Part shown: one piece after another, positions 7,931 through 13,993 of the stretch
Numbering within the stretch: position 1 is the first letter of the stretch
How the letters are laid out: each line of letters starts with the position of its first letter
Assembly (NCBI GenBank): GCA_031547305.1
Contig: JAVBSC010000109.1
Coordinates: forward strand, 1-16,388
Direction: 5' to 3'
Length of the DNA: 16,388 bases
DNA from: JAVBSC01 sp031547305
GTDB taxonomy: Bacteria; Desulfobacterota; Desulfovibrionia; Desulfovibrionales; Desulfovibrionaceae
Notes under the pieces: generated by a model
Databases searched by the model: none
Told to the model about the DNA's origin: nothing
The model's input: the letters and a program-made list of their open reading frames with translations, nothing else
Program-made: the position numbers and the translations under genes

Positions 7931-8072
7931 TCCGCGATGTTTCCCAGGCCATTGCCGCGCCGTCAATTATCGCATGTTGCCGCAAGGAGTTACACCCGGC
8001 ACTTTTGGGCAGAGGAGGATTTCAAAGAGAATAATTCTAATCTTACCCGGCGGCCCGTAGTTTGGCAGCGCG

Positions 8073-9536
8073 TCAAGCCCCGCACGCCGGAATCAACAGC
8101 GTCACGCGCAGGCCGCTTTCCTTAAGGTTGGAAAGACTGATCCGCGCATGATTAAGCCGGGCCAGATCTCTTGCTATACTCAGCCCCAGCCCGGTTCCCC
8201 CGGTGCTCTGGTTGCGCGAATGCTCCAGGCGGTAAAACGGTTGAAACACCTTTTCAAGCTCCCGCTCCGGAATTCCCGCGCCCCGGTCTTCTATGCGGAT
8301 CCGGGCCAGAGCCCGGCTGCCGTCGACCTCTTCCAGAAAAATCTCCGCACCCCCTCCGTAGCGCAAGGCGTTATCCACCAGGTTTTCCAGGCAGCGGCGA
8401 AAAGCCTGGGGGCGCAGCCGGCAATGCGGGCGGAACCCGACATGCAGCGCGACTTGCGCTTCTTCGTTCCCCTTCGCGCCTGTGCATCGATATTCCTCAT
8501 AATCCGCAGCCATGCTTTCCAGCAAAAAGGCCAGATCCATTTTACGCTCGGGCTCGCTGTTCGCTCCGGTGCGGGCCAGGCTGACGGCGTCCTCGGCAAG
8601 GTTTTGCAGGTCGTCAAGGGCGTCGAAAACCAGATCCGGCCGCTGCAAATTCGGTTCGCTTTCCAACTGCATGCGCAACCTGGCGATGGGCGTGCGCAGG
8701 TCGTGTGAAATACTGGCCAAGAGACGCATGCGCTCCTGCACGTGCCGCTTGATGCGCTCATACATGGCCCGAAAAGCCTGTGAGGTGCGCGCCACCTCGC
8801 TCGGTCCCCGCTCCGGCAGCCCCTCCGGCGCTTCCTCCGGAACGTCCGCGGCAATGCGATCGGCGAAATTCGCCAACTGGCGCAAGGGGCGCATCAAATA
8901 GCGGATCACCGCCACAGCCAGGGTCATTTGCAGGATGAACTGGACGCAAAGTTCCAGCAGAAGATCCGATATATTCCCGGCAAGTATCGGCACTGTGTAG
9001 TAAGTAACATGCAGCCAGGCGCCGTCGTTGAAAGCCAGTCCGGTCTCTCCTTCAAAAATTCCCGCCCTGGGGTGGCTGCTCAGCATATCCATACTGAAGA
9101 AAAAAGTTGTCTGCCAGTTGATCCTGAAGGCATCCATTCTGGTCACTATCGCCCCGTCGGCCTTGTCCAGCAATTCCTTCCGGCTCAAGCCCGTCCGTTC
9201 AAGCCGGGGCAGTTCATCAAGCTCCACAAGGCGGCGCAGCAAAAACAGGCTGTGCTCCGAATTGTCCTGCGCCAGAGGCTGTTCAGGCGCCAATCGAACG
9301 CTGAAGCTCTCATAACGCATATCATTGATCAGACGGAGCCGCTCCGGATAGTCCAGCGGAGACAGCAGCCAGTGCAAGGTTATGGCCATGCGCGCCCGGT
9401 CGCTGGCGGCCATGCGGAATTGCTCCTCGTAGCGGAAGCGCACGGTCGCAAAAAAGATTAAAAACTGCAGAACAAGCAGCCCGGCGGCGAGAAGCGCGAT
9501 CAAAAGGGCGGTAAGACTTATCGGGCCTTTGCGCAT
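8073..9536 (-). CDS. Two-component sensor histidine kinase (EnvZ-like)
   Basis: This 487-residue inner-membrane kinase senses a periplasmic signal and phosphorylates the regulator encoded just upstream. TM1 spans about residues 8-31 and TM2 about 192-214, enclosing a periplasmic domain of some 160 residues with no family I recognise. A HAMP linker follows (RPLRQLANFADRIAADVPEE, then EVARTSQAFRAMYERIKR). The phosphoacceptor is H278 in SISHDLRTPIARLR. The N box (ENLVDNALRYGGG, N385/N389), G1 box (EDRGAGIP, D417) and G2 box (GGTGLGLSIA, 446-455) are all intact. The ATG at 9536 has a strong GGAGGG site seven bases upstream. The frame is open to 9611, but that extension is encoded by the intergenic repeat and should not be used. 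A low-charge EAPEGLPERG stretch lengthens the HAMP region. Confidence 0.93.
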   Translation of the reverse strand: MRKGPISLTALLIALLAAGLLVLQFLIFFATVRFRYEEQFRMAASDRARMAITLHWLLSPLDYPERLRLINDMRYESFSVRLAPEQPLAQDNSEHSLFLLRRLVELDELPRLERTGLSRKELLDKADGAIVTRMDAFRINWQTTFFFSMDMLSSHPRAGIFEGETGLAFNDGAWLHVTYYTVPILAGNISDLLLELCVQFILQMTLAVAVIRYLMRPLRQLANFADRIAADVPEEAPEGLPERGPSEVARTSQAFRAMYERIKRHVQERMRLLASISHDLRTPIARLRMQLESEPNLQRPDLVFDALDDLQNLAEDAVSLARTGANSEPERKMDLAFLLESMAADYEEYRCTGAKGNEEAQVALHVGFRPHCRLRPQAFRRCLENLVDNALRYGGGAEIFLEEVDGSRALARIRIEDRGAGIPERELEKVFQPFYRLEHSRNQSTGGTGLGLSIARDLARLNHARISLSNLKESGLRVTLLIPACGA

Positions 9537-9560
9537 GTGTTCCCTCCGCCGCCGCCGCGC

Positions 9561-9626
9561 GGGCGAAACTTGTTTCGCCGTTAAACGCCGAAGCTGGCGT
9601 CTCAAAGTCAAATTGCTCTAGACGCC
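9561..9626. repeat. Hairpin-rich intergenic repeat (copy A) between response regulator and kinase
   Basis: Bases 9561-9619 repeat at 10466-10524, with the first 35 bases identical. It contains a perfect hairpin GGCGAAA-cttg-TTTCGCC (9562-9579) and a second, ACGCC-gaagct-GGCGT (9585-9600). A longer stem, GGCGTCT (9596-9602) with AGACGCC (9620-9626), uses the same GGCGT and would exclude the second hairpin. The response-regulator stop codon (9618-9620) lies in it. In mRNA sense these stems sit between the regulator stop and the kinase ribosome binding site. AAATTGCTCT (9610-9619) is shared with copy 1 at 4893-4902. Confidence 0.85.
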
Positions 9627-10355
9627 GTGTTCCGGAACCGCTTCCGCGGCCAGCATGTAGCCGTCTCCGCGCACGGTACGAATCAGGCGCTGCTCTTTGG
9701 CGTTATCCCCAAGCCGGGAACGCAGACGGGAGATCTGTACGTCCAGAACCCGGTCAAAGGGCATATCCCGTGGCCGCTGAATGATTTTCAGCAGCGCTTC
9801 CCGCTCCAGCACCTCCTGCGGATGCTCCAGAAAATGCCGCAGCAGGCGGAATTCGGCCCCGCTCAGATTGCCGGCCACGCCGTCAGCGCCGATCAAGAGG
9901 CGGCTTTTCACCTCCATAATCCACCCCGCGAAGCGATAACGCCGCACCGGGAGAAGATGCCGGGCGCTATCCTCCACCCTGCGCAGCAGGGTACGAATGC
10001 GGGCCAGAAGCTCGCGCGGCGAAAACGGCTTGACCACATAATCGTCAGCGCCAAGTTCAAGCCCCACCACCCGATCGGCGACCTCGCCCAGAGCGCTCAT
10101 AAAAATTACCGGCACCCGCGAGGAGGCGCGCAAACGGCGGCAAAACTCCAAGCCATCCTCGCCCGGCAGCATGACGTCAAGCAGCAGCAGGGCGCAGTTT
10201 TGGTCGCGCATGGCCTGCTCCAGGCCTTCGGCGCTGTAAAAGCCGCACGCCGCAAACCCCTGGGCGGAGAGATAGGCGGAGATCTGCCCGCACAAAACCC
10301 TGTCGTCGTCCACAACGAAAATAACCGCCCTCTCCCGCCCCATGTTCATAGTCAT
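9618..10355 (-). CDS. OmpR/PhoB-family response regulator
   Basis: The 245-residue regulator receives phosphate from the downstream kinase and binds DNA through a winged helix. The receiver domain (about 11-125) has acidic residues D16/D17 in VVDDDRV, phosphoacceptor D60 in LLLLDVMLPGEDG, S87 in IFMSALG, and K109 in DDYVVKPFSPREL. The DNA-binding domain (about 137-237) ends with VLDVQISRLRSRLGD and LIRTVRGDGYML, typical of OmpR-type wings. I place the start at the ATG at 10355, ten bases after GAGG; ATGs at 10349 and 10343 are close alternatives. The open frame extends upstream to 10655, but that stretch runs through the intergenic hairpins and lacks family similarity. The gene diverges from the arylsulfotransferase-family gene, its most likely target, and the kinase follows after 81 bases. 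Confidence 0.93.
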   Translation of the reverse strand: MTMNMGRERAVIFVVDDDRVLCGQISAYLSAQGFAACGFYSAEGLEQAMRDQNCALLLLDVMLPGEDGLEFCRRLRASSRVPVIFMSALGEVADRVVGLELGADDYVVKPFSPRELLARIRTLLRRVEDSARHLLPVRRYRFAGWIMEVKSRLLIGADGVAGNLSGAEFRLLRHFLEHPQEVLEREALLKIIQRPRDMPFDRVLDVQISRLRSRLGDNAKEQRLIRTVRGDGYMLAAEAVPEHGV

Positions 10356-10397
10356 AACATTCAGGCCTCTTTTCGTTGTCTTTACTAAAATTTTTTT

Positions 10398-10423
10398 ATG
10401 GCATTTCAACTCTGAAATGCCAT
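10398..10423. repeat. Perfect 11-bp hairpin upstream of the response regulator
   Basis: ATGGCATTTCA (10398-10408) and TGAAATGCCAT (10413-10423) form a perfect stem with an ACTC loop. A T7 run precedes it on the + strand. It resembles the core of the palindrome at 4872-4906 (GCAATTTCA and TGAAATTGC), with matched changes on both arms, so it may be a diverged member of the same family. It lies in the 5' leader region of the response-regulator gene; no T run follows it in either reading direction, so it is not a classic terminator. Confidence 0.7.
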
Positions 10424-10424
10424 G

Positions 10425-10450
10425 CCATGGCGGACGCTGTCCCGCCATGG
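10425..10450. repeat. Perfect 9-bp hairpin adjoining the previous one
   Basis: CCATGGCGG (10425-10433) pairs with CCGCCATGG (10442-10450) across an 8-base loop. It is followed by ACGC-aacgcag-GCGT (10451-10465) and then by repeat copy B. The four stems stand end to end in about 130 bases, which suggests a composite intergenic repeat rather than a single regulatory hairpin. Confidence 0.7.
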
Positions 10451-10465
10451 ACGCAACGCAGGCGT

Positions 10466-10524
10466 GGGCGAAACTTGTTTCGCCGTTAAACGCCGAAGCT
10501 AGCGTCTTAAAGTTAAAATTCTCC
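10466..10524. repeat. Hairpin-rich intergenic repeat (copy B)
   Basis: This is the second copy of the element at 9561-9619, in the same orientation. It keeps the hairpin GGCGAAA-cttg-TTTCGCC (10467-10484) and the following GTTAAACGCCGAAGCT exactly. The tail has diverged: the ACGCC/GGCGT stem has become ACGCC/AGCGT and AAATTGCTCT has become AAAATTCTCC. Copies A and B bracket the response-regulator gene. Confidence 0.85.
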
Positions 10525-10558
10525 AGCTCAGGAAAAACGAATCGCCTTTTACCCCTTC

Positions 10559-10575
10559 TTGTAAAGCTTTGTAAA
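10559..10575 (+). promoter_or_regulatory. Tandem TTGTAAA direct repeat, candidate response-regulator site
   Basis: TTGTAAA occurs at 10559-10565 and again at 10569-10575, start to start 10 bp. OmpR/PhoB-family regulators bind head-to-tail half sites of this spacing, usually just upstream of a promoter. The pair is about 43 bases upstream of the candidate -10 box at 10618 and within the divergent region of the response-regulator gene. The repeat is seen; the binding role is inferred. Confidence 0.5.
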
Positions 10576-10617
10576 CAAACGTCAGCCTCCGGAAAAGAAA
10601 ACGCCGGACAAACATTG

Positions 10618-10623
10618 TATAAA
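10618..10623 (+). promoter_or_regulatory. Candidate -10 box for the arylsulfotransferase-family gene
   Basis: TATAAA at 10618-10623 (in TTGTATAAAAAG) lies 52 bases before the gene start. No good -35 hexamer is present at the usual distance (AAGAAA at 10595-10600), which fits a promoter that depends on an activator such as the divergent response regulator. This is a weak call by motif only. Confidence 0.35.
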
Positions 10624-10675
10624 AAGTGACAAGCGTTATTTAACCCTTTCGCCATCCAATTTCCGGAGGTTGATT

Positions 10676-12241
10676 ATGAAAAAAGTGTTACTGGCCTCAT
10701 TGCTGATTCTGGCGCTGGCGGCGGCCGCTCAGGCGGCCCCCACGGTATATCCCACCGGCACGGTGCTCTACAAACCCGACAAGGCTTATAACGGCTTTCT
10801 GCTTATAGGCTTCCTTGAACCGATGCTGATAGACATGAACGGCAACCTGGTCAAAAGCTGGCCGGGTTTTACGGGTATGCCCAACAAAGCGCTGCCTGGC
10901 GGCCATATTATGACCTCAACCGGAACCTGGAAAGACGGGCAACAAGATCTATATGACGTGGTGCAGATTGATTTTGACGGCAAAAAAGTCTGGGAATTCC
11001 GCAACTGGGAGCAAGTCCCCGCCATTCCGGGGCAGCCGCAAAAGGACGGGAAAACTTGGATTTCCAGGCAGCACCATGATTATCAACGCAAAGGCACTCC
11101 GGTCTATTTCGTACCCGGCCAGGGCGACGGTAAAGGCCAGCCCACCCTTATTCTCGGGCACATCAACGAGCGTAATGTCAGAATCAATAAAACAGAGCAA
11201 CTGGTAACGGACATAATATACGAAGTGGACGCCTCAGGCAAGATACTCTGGGAATGGAGTTTCTCCGAGCACCTGGACGAGTTTGGCTTTGACAAGCACG
11301 CTTTCGAGGCCATGCAAAGCTACCCGCCGGCGGACAACCCGGTGGCCCGGCGCCATGCGCTCACCCCCAAAACCGGCGGCGGTTACGACTGGATGCACAT
11401 CAACTGCCTGAACTACGTCGGCCCGAACAGGTGGTATGACGCGGACCCGGTTAAATACGCCGCTTTCCACCCGGATAACGTGCTTTTCAGCAGCCGCGAC
11501 GCCAACATGATGGGCATAGTGGATCGCAAGAGCGGCAAGGTGGCCTGGCGGCTCGGCCCGGACTTCGGCCCGAACTCTCCCGATTCCAAAATTGGACAGA
11601 TTGTGGGCCAGCATTTTGCGCATATCATCCCCAAAGGCCTGCCGGGCGAAGGCAACCTGATGTTCTTCGACAACGGCGGCACTGCCGGCTACGGCGCGCC
11701 CAACCCAGCCGCCCCGATAACCGGGTTCCATAACGTCAAGCGCGATTACTCCAGAGTGGTGGAGGTCAACCCCGTCGCCAAAGAGATCGTCTGGGAATAC
11801 GACTGGTACAAGAATAACAAGGGTTGGCTCGGGCATCACGGCTACAAATTCTTCAGTCCGTTCGTCAGTAGCGCGCAGCGCCTGCCCAACGGAAACACCA
11901 TGATAAACGAGGGCGATACGGGACGTGTGTTTGAGATTACGAATAATTACGAAATGGTCTGGGAATATCTGCCTCCCTATTTTTCTAAGCCCGGAGATGT
12001 TTTATACCGCGTTTACAAGGTGGCCTATGACTGGTTCCCCCAAATACCGCGCCCCGAGGAAGTGAGCGTCACCCCTCCGGCCAACGGATTGTTCCATCTG
12101 CCTGATGATAAAGGGCGGCGCCCCAAGACGGGCTTTGACGGCAAACTCCCCAAAATAGACAACACGGAAGTATTCACGGGCAAAGCCGCCCCCAAGGCGG
12201 CTGATGAAGGCGGCCCCTCGGGGGGAATGCACAGCTACTGA
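10676..12241 (+). CDS. Exported arylsulfotransferase-family (ASST-like) beta-propeller protein
   Basis: The 521-residue protein resembles PAPS-independent aryl-sulfate sulfotransferases, periplasmic enzymes that pass sulfuryl groups from phenolic sulfates to phenols through a histidine. A clear signal peptide covers residues 1-21 (MKKVLLASLLILALAAAAQA). Repeated propeller blades end in KVWEFRNW, ILWEWSF, VAWRLGPDFG, IVWEYDWY and MVWEYLPPY. Candidate active-site histidines are H241 (DWMHINCLNYV), H313 and H316 (GQHFAHIIPKG before LMFFDNGG) and H387/H388 (LGHHGYKFFSPF). The stretch SAQRLPNGNTMINEG is typical of the family. The ATG at 10676 has a perfect GGAGG six bases upstream. It diverges from the two-component genes and precedes the rhodanese gene. 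No DsbA/DsbB-like partner gene is nearby. The true donor and acceptor are unknown. Confidence 0.85.
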   Translation: MKKVLLASLLILALAAAAQAAPTVYPTGTVLYKPDKAYNGFLLIGFLEPMLIDMNGNLVKSWPGFTGMPNKALPGGHIMTSTGTWKDGQQDLYDVVQIDFDGKKVWEFRNWEQVPAIPGQPQKDGKTWISRQHHDYQRKGTPVYFVPGQGDGKGQPTLILGHINERNVRINKTEQLVTDIIYEVDASGKILWEWSFSEHLDEFGFDKHAFEAMQSYPPADNPVARRHALTPKTGGGYDWMHINCLNYVGPNRWYDADPVKYAAFHPDNVLFSSRDANMMGIVDRKSGKVAWRLGPDFGPNSPDSKIGQIVGQHFAHIIPKGLPGEGNLMFFDNGGTAGYGAPNPAAPITGFHNVKRDYSRVVEVNPVAKEIVWEYDWYKNNKGWLGHHGYKFFSPFVSSAQRLPNGNTMINEGDTGRVFEITNNYEMVWEYLPPYFSKPGDVLYRVYKVAYDWFPQIPRPEEVSVTPPANGLFHLPDDKGRRPKTGFDGKLPKIDNTEVFTGKAAPKAADEGGPSGGMHSY

Positions 12242-12249
12242 ACCAGGCT

Positions 12250-12289
12250 CGGCGCTCCCCGATAAAACAAAAAATAGCGCCGGTTTTCT
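12250..12289 (+). terminator. Candidate terminator after the arylsulfotransferase-family gene
   Basis: CGGCGCT (12250-12256) pairs with AGCGCCG (12276-12282), followed by GTTTTCTT. The loop of 19 bases is long and A-rich, so the structure is less stable than a typical terminator, but its position just 9 bases after the stop codon and the T-rich tail fit. If it works only partly, the rhodanese gene could still be co-transcribed. Confidence 0.5.
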
Positions 12290-12469
12290 TGACGCGATGA
12301 TGTCGGCGGCCAAATGCATTAAGGCTATATATAGAGCGGCTGAAAGCGCATCATGGATTGCCCGGCGCTGCTGAAAAAAAATCACGGACCACATCCCCCA
12401 CGGGCTTGCAAGACGCCTTGCGAGCCCTTATTTTTTATGCTGGATCTATTTTTTCAAGGAGATATCGAC

Positions 12470-12985
12470 ATGGCCGTTTTAATTTCCCCCCAGGAAGCCT
12501 GGGCGCTTGTTTACGGACAAAAAGCCCTGCTTGTGGACGTGCGCGAGCCGGAAGAATACCTTGCGCTGCGCCTCAAAGAAGCGCGGCTGCTCCCGCTGTC
12601 CGTGCTGCCCCTGCTGCCGGACCCCCTGCCGGATAAAGACGCGCCGGTCATCTTTTTTTGCCGCAGCGGCAACCGCACCAGGGCGAACGAGGCCCTGCTG
12701 GACGCCGCTGCGCCCGGCCGGGCGCGCATTCTGGAAGGCGGCATCGCGGCCTGGAAGCTGGCCGGCCTGCCGGTGATCGCGGAAAAACGCCCCTGGCCGA
12801 TCATGCGCCAGGTGCAGGTAACGGCCGGGGGCGTTGTGCTGCTCAGCCTGGCTCTCAGCCTGGCCGCGCCGGGATTTTTATGGCTGACCGCCTTTGTCGG
12901 GGCCGGGCTGGTGTTTGCCGGCGCGACCGGCTTTTGCGGCCTGGCCAGAGTCCTGGCGCTCATGCCCTGGAACAAGGCGCGCTGA
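12470..12985 (+). CDS. YgaP-like membrane-anchored rhodanese
   Basis: The 171-residue protein has a rhodanese domain followed by a DUF2892-type membrane tail, the architecture and length of E. coli YgaP (about 174 residues). Rhodaneses carry sulfur as a cysteine persulfide and pass it from donors such as thiosulfate to acceptors. The domain (1-110) starts with ISPQEAWALV, has LVDVREPEEY near residue 22-30, and the active-site loop FFCRSGNRT with C64. ILEGGIAAWKLAGLPV closes it. Two membrane segments follow (about 120-140 and 141-158), then TGFCGLARVLALMPWN, a conserved DUF2892-like end. The ATG at 12470 has AAGGAG eight bases upstream; an in-frame ATG at 12353 gives an extension with no family match. 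It lies 228 bases after the arylsulfotransferase-family gene, which suggests linked sulfur handling (inference). Confidence 0.88.
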   Translation: MAVLISPQEAWALVYGQKALLVDVREPEEYLALRLKEARLLPLSVLPLLPDPLPDKDAPVIFFCRSGNRTRANEALLDAAAPGRARILEGGIAAWKLAGLPVIAEKRPWPIMRQVQVTAGGVVLLSLALSLAAPGFLWLTAFVGAGLVFAGATGFCGLARVLALMPWNKAR

Positions 12986-13010
12986 GCCTTGCGGGCCGAA
13001 ACGCTCTTCC

Positions 13011-13047
13011 AAAAAAACGCGGCGGCCTGGTTGTCAGGTCCGCCGCG
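13011..13047 (-). terminator. Strong rho-independent terminator for the CTERM-protein gene
   Basis: CGCGGCGGCCTG (13018-13029) pairs with CAGG (13035-13038) and CCGCCGCG (13040-13047), with one bulged base at 13039 and a 5-base loop. A run of seven A (13011-13017) on the + strand gives a T7 tail when read on the minus strand. It lies 33 bases beyond the leftward gene's stop. It may also slow transcription from the rhodanese gene, but no T run follows it on the + strand. Confidence 0.85.
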
Positions 13048-13079
13048 CCAAGGGCTTTGTAATGTCCGATTAACCGCTT

Positions 13080-13721
13080 TCAGGCCTTCTTGCCGCGCTT
13101 GAGCGCCAGCATCCCGGCCAGGCCGCTGCCGAGCAGCCAGAACCCGGCCGGTATCGGGGCGGCGGCGGGGGGGATGGTGTCGAAGGTCATGGTCAAAGTC
13201 ATATTGTCGAGCATATACCTGAAAGATTCATCCGGCCGGCCCGGCGCGAATTCGCCTATGCCTATCCACATAATCAGATGCGAATCGTTCGGGTTGAACA
13301 GCGTGTCAAGCGTCGTGCTCTCATCATGGAAAAAATCGCTTACATTGAAGGAAAGCCGCCCGTTATACAGAAAATTCGTCGTGTCGAAGGTATGTTGATA
13401 GTCGCCGGACCCAAGGTGCATGGACCAACGGGGAAAAGGCTCGCTGGACCAGAAGTCAAAACTCCAGATCAGGCCGGTAACGCTCGTGTGGGCCCTGAAC
13501 TCGCGCCAGGAATTGTAGCCCAGGTGGGAAACGCTGCCGTCCTGGAAGATCCGGGAATCAAAATCCTCAGGCAGGATATGGTTGACCCAGGTGAATCCTG
13601 GGTGGCCCACATCGTCTCCGCCGGCGACCTCCATGGTGATCTCCGTGGTCACGGCCCCGGCCGGCAAGGCGGAACAAAGCAATACGGCGGCCACGGCAAG
13701 CGGGAGCATAAACTTTTTCAT
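13080..13721 (-). CDS. Exported protein with VPLPA/PEP-CTERM-type sorting signal
   Basis: The 213-residue protein begins with a signal peptide (MKKFMLPLAVAAVLLCSALPAGA, cleavage near residue 23). It ends with a tripartite CTERM tail: proline-rich motif APIPAG, hydrophobic helix FWLLGSGLAGMLAL, and basic KRGKKA. Such tails are recognised by exosortases that process proteins for export to the surface or an exopolysaccharide matrix. The middle (about 24-180) is rich in Asp, Phe and Trp and predicted mostly beta strand by eye; I do not recognise a family. The ATG at 13721 has AGGA eight bases upstream; the open frame runs on to 13853, but the signal peptide fixes the start. No exosortase or polysaccharide genes are in the window, so its processing enzyme must be elsewhere. 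It has its own terminator and probably its own promoter. Confidence 0.85.
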   Translation of the reverse strand: MKKFMLPLAVAAVLLCSALPAGAVTTEITMEVAGGDDVGHPGFTWVNHILPEDFDSRIFQDGSVSHLGYNSWREFRAHTSVTGLIWSFDFWSSEPFPRWSMHLGSGDYQHTFDTTNFLYNGRLSFNVSDFFHDESTTLDTLFNPNDSHLIMWIGIGEFAPGRPDESFRYMLDNMTLTMTFDTIPPAAAPIPAGFWLLGSGLAGMLALKRGKKA

Positions 13722-13770
13722 ATGGCTTTCCTGGTTTGGGTTGGGTTGGCAAGGTAAGTTCTTGCGGCCG

Positions 13771-13799
13771 ACAATAATGGTAAATGCAATATAAAACAA
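13771..13799 (-). promoter_or_regulatory. Candidate promoter of the CTERM-protein gene
   Basis: Read on the minus strand, TTGTTT (13799-13794) and TATTGT (13776-13771) are 17 bases apart in a markedly AT-rich stretch (about 13770-13830). Each hexamer matches the sigma-70 consensus only partly. A start about 45 bases before the ATG would follow. The AT-rich character stands out against neighbouring DNA, which is the main support. Confidence 0.3.
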
Positions 13800-13993
13800 G
13801 TTGATAAAAATATATAAACACATATTCAGGCATCCGTTGAAGCGGCTGTCCATCCATGTTCCGCATCCCTTGCCTTTCCCGCCTTCCGGCCCTCTCGCCT
13901 CCGCGCGGGTTATCGGTTATACTGGCGAAAAGATGCCCGCGGCGCGGCTTTTTCTTGTGGACACGCTCTGGAATGAAAAAATCGGGAGCGCTT

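Noticed and set aside
6530..7966. Long open frame (478 codons) on the minus strand
   Set aside because: It is antisense to the DUF3179 gene, rich in Arg, His, Gln and Ala as expected for a mirror frame in GC-rich DNA, and has no family pattern.
9537..9611. N-terminal extension of the sensor kinase
   Set aside because: The extension is encoded by the hairpin repeat and is very Arg-rich; the ATG at 9536 has a much better ribosome binding site and leads straight into TM1.
10398..10524. CRISPR-like array of repeats
   Set aside because: The stems differ from each other in sequence, there are no regular repeat-spacer units, and no cas genes are present.
9561..10524. Mobile element with the response regulator as cargo, bounded by the direct repeats
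   Set aside because: The kinase partner lies outside the repeats, there is no transposase, and a related element occurs elsewhere (4846-4906), so independent insertion of a repeat family explains it better.
10356..10655. 100-codon N-terminal extension of the response regulator
   Set aside because: Receiver domains start a few residues before the first beta strand; the extra part runs through hairpins and promoter elements of the divergent gene.
12353..12469. Extended start for the rhodanese
   Set aside because: The extension has no family similarity and the ATG at 12470 has an AAGGAG site at good spacing.
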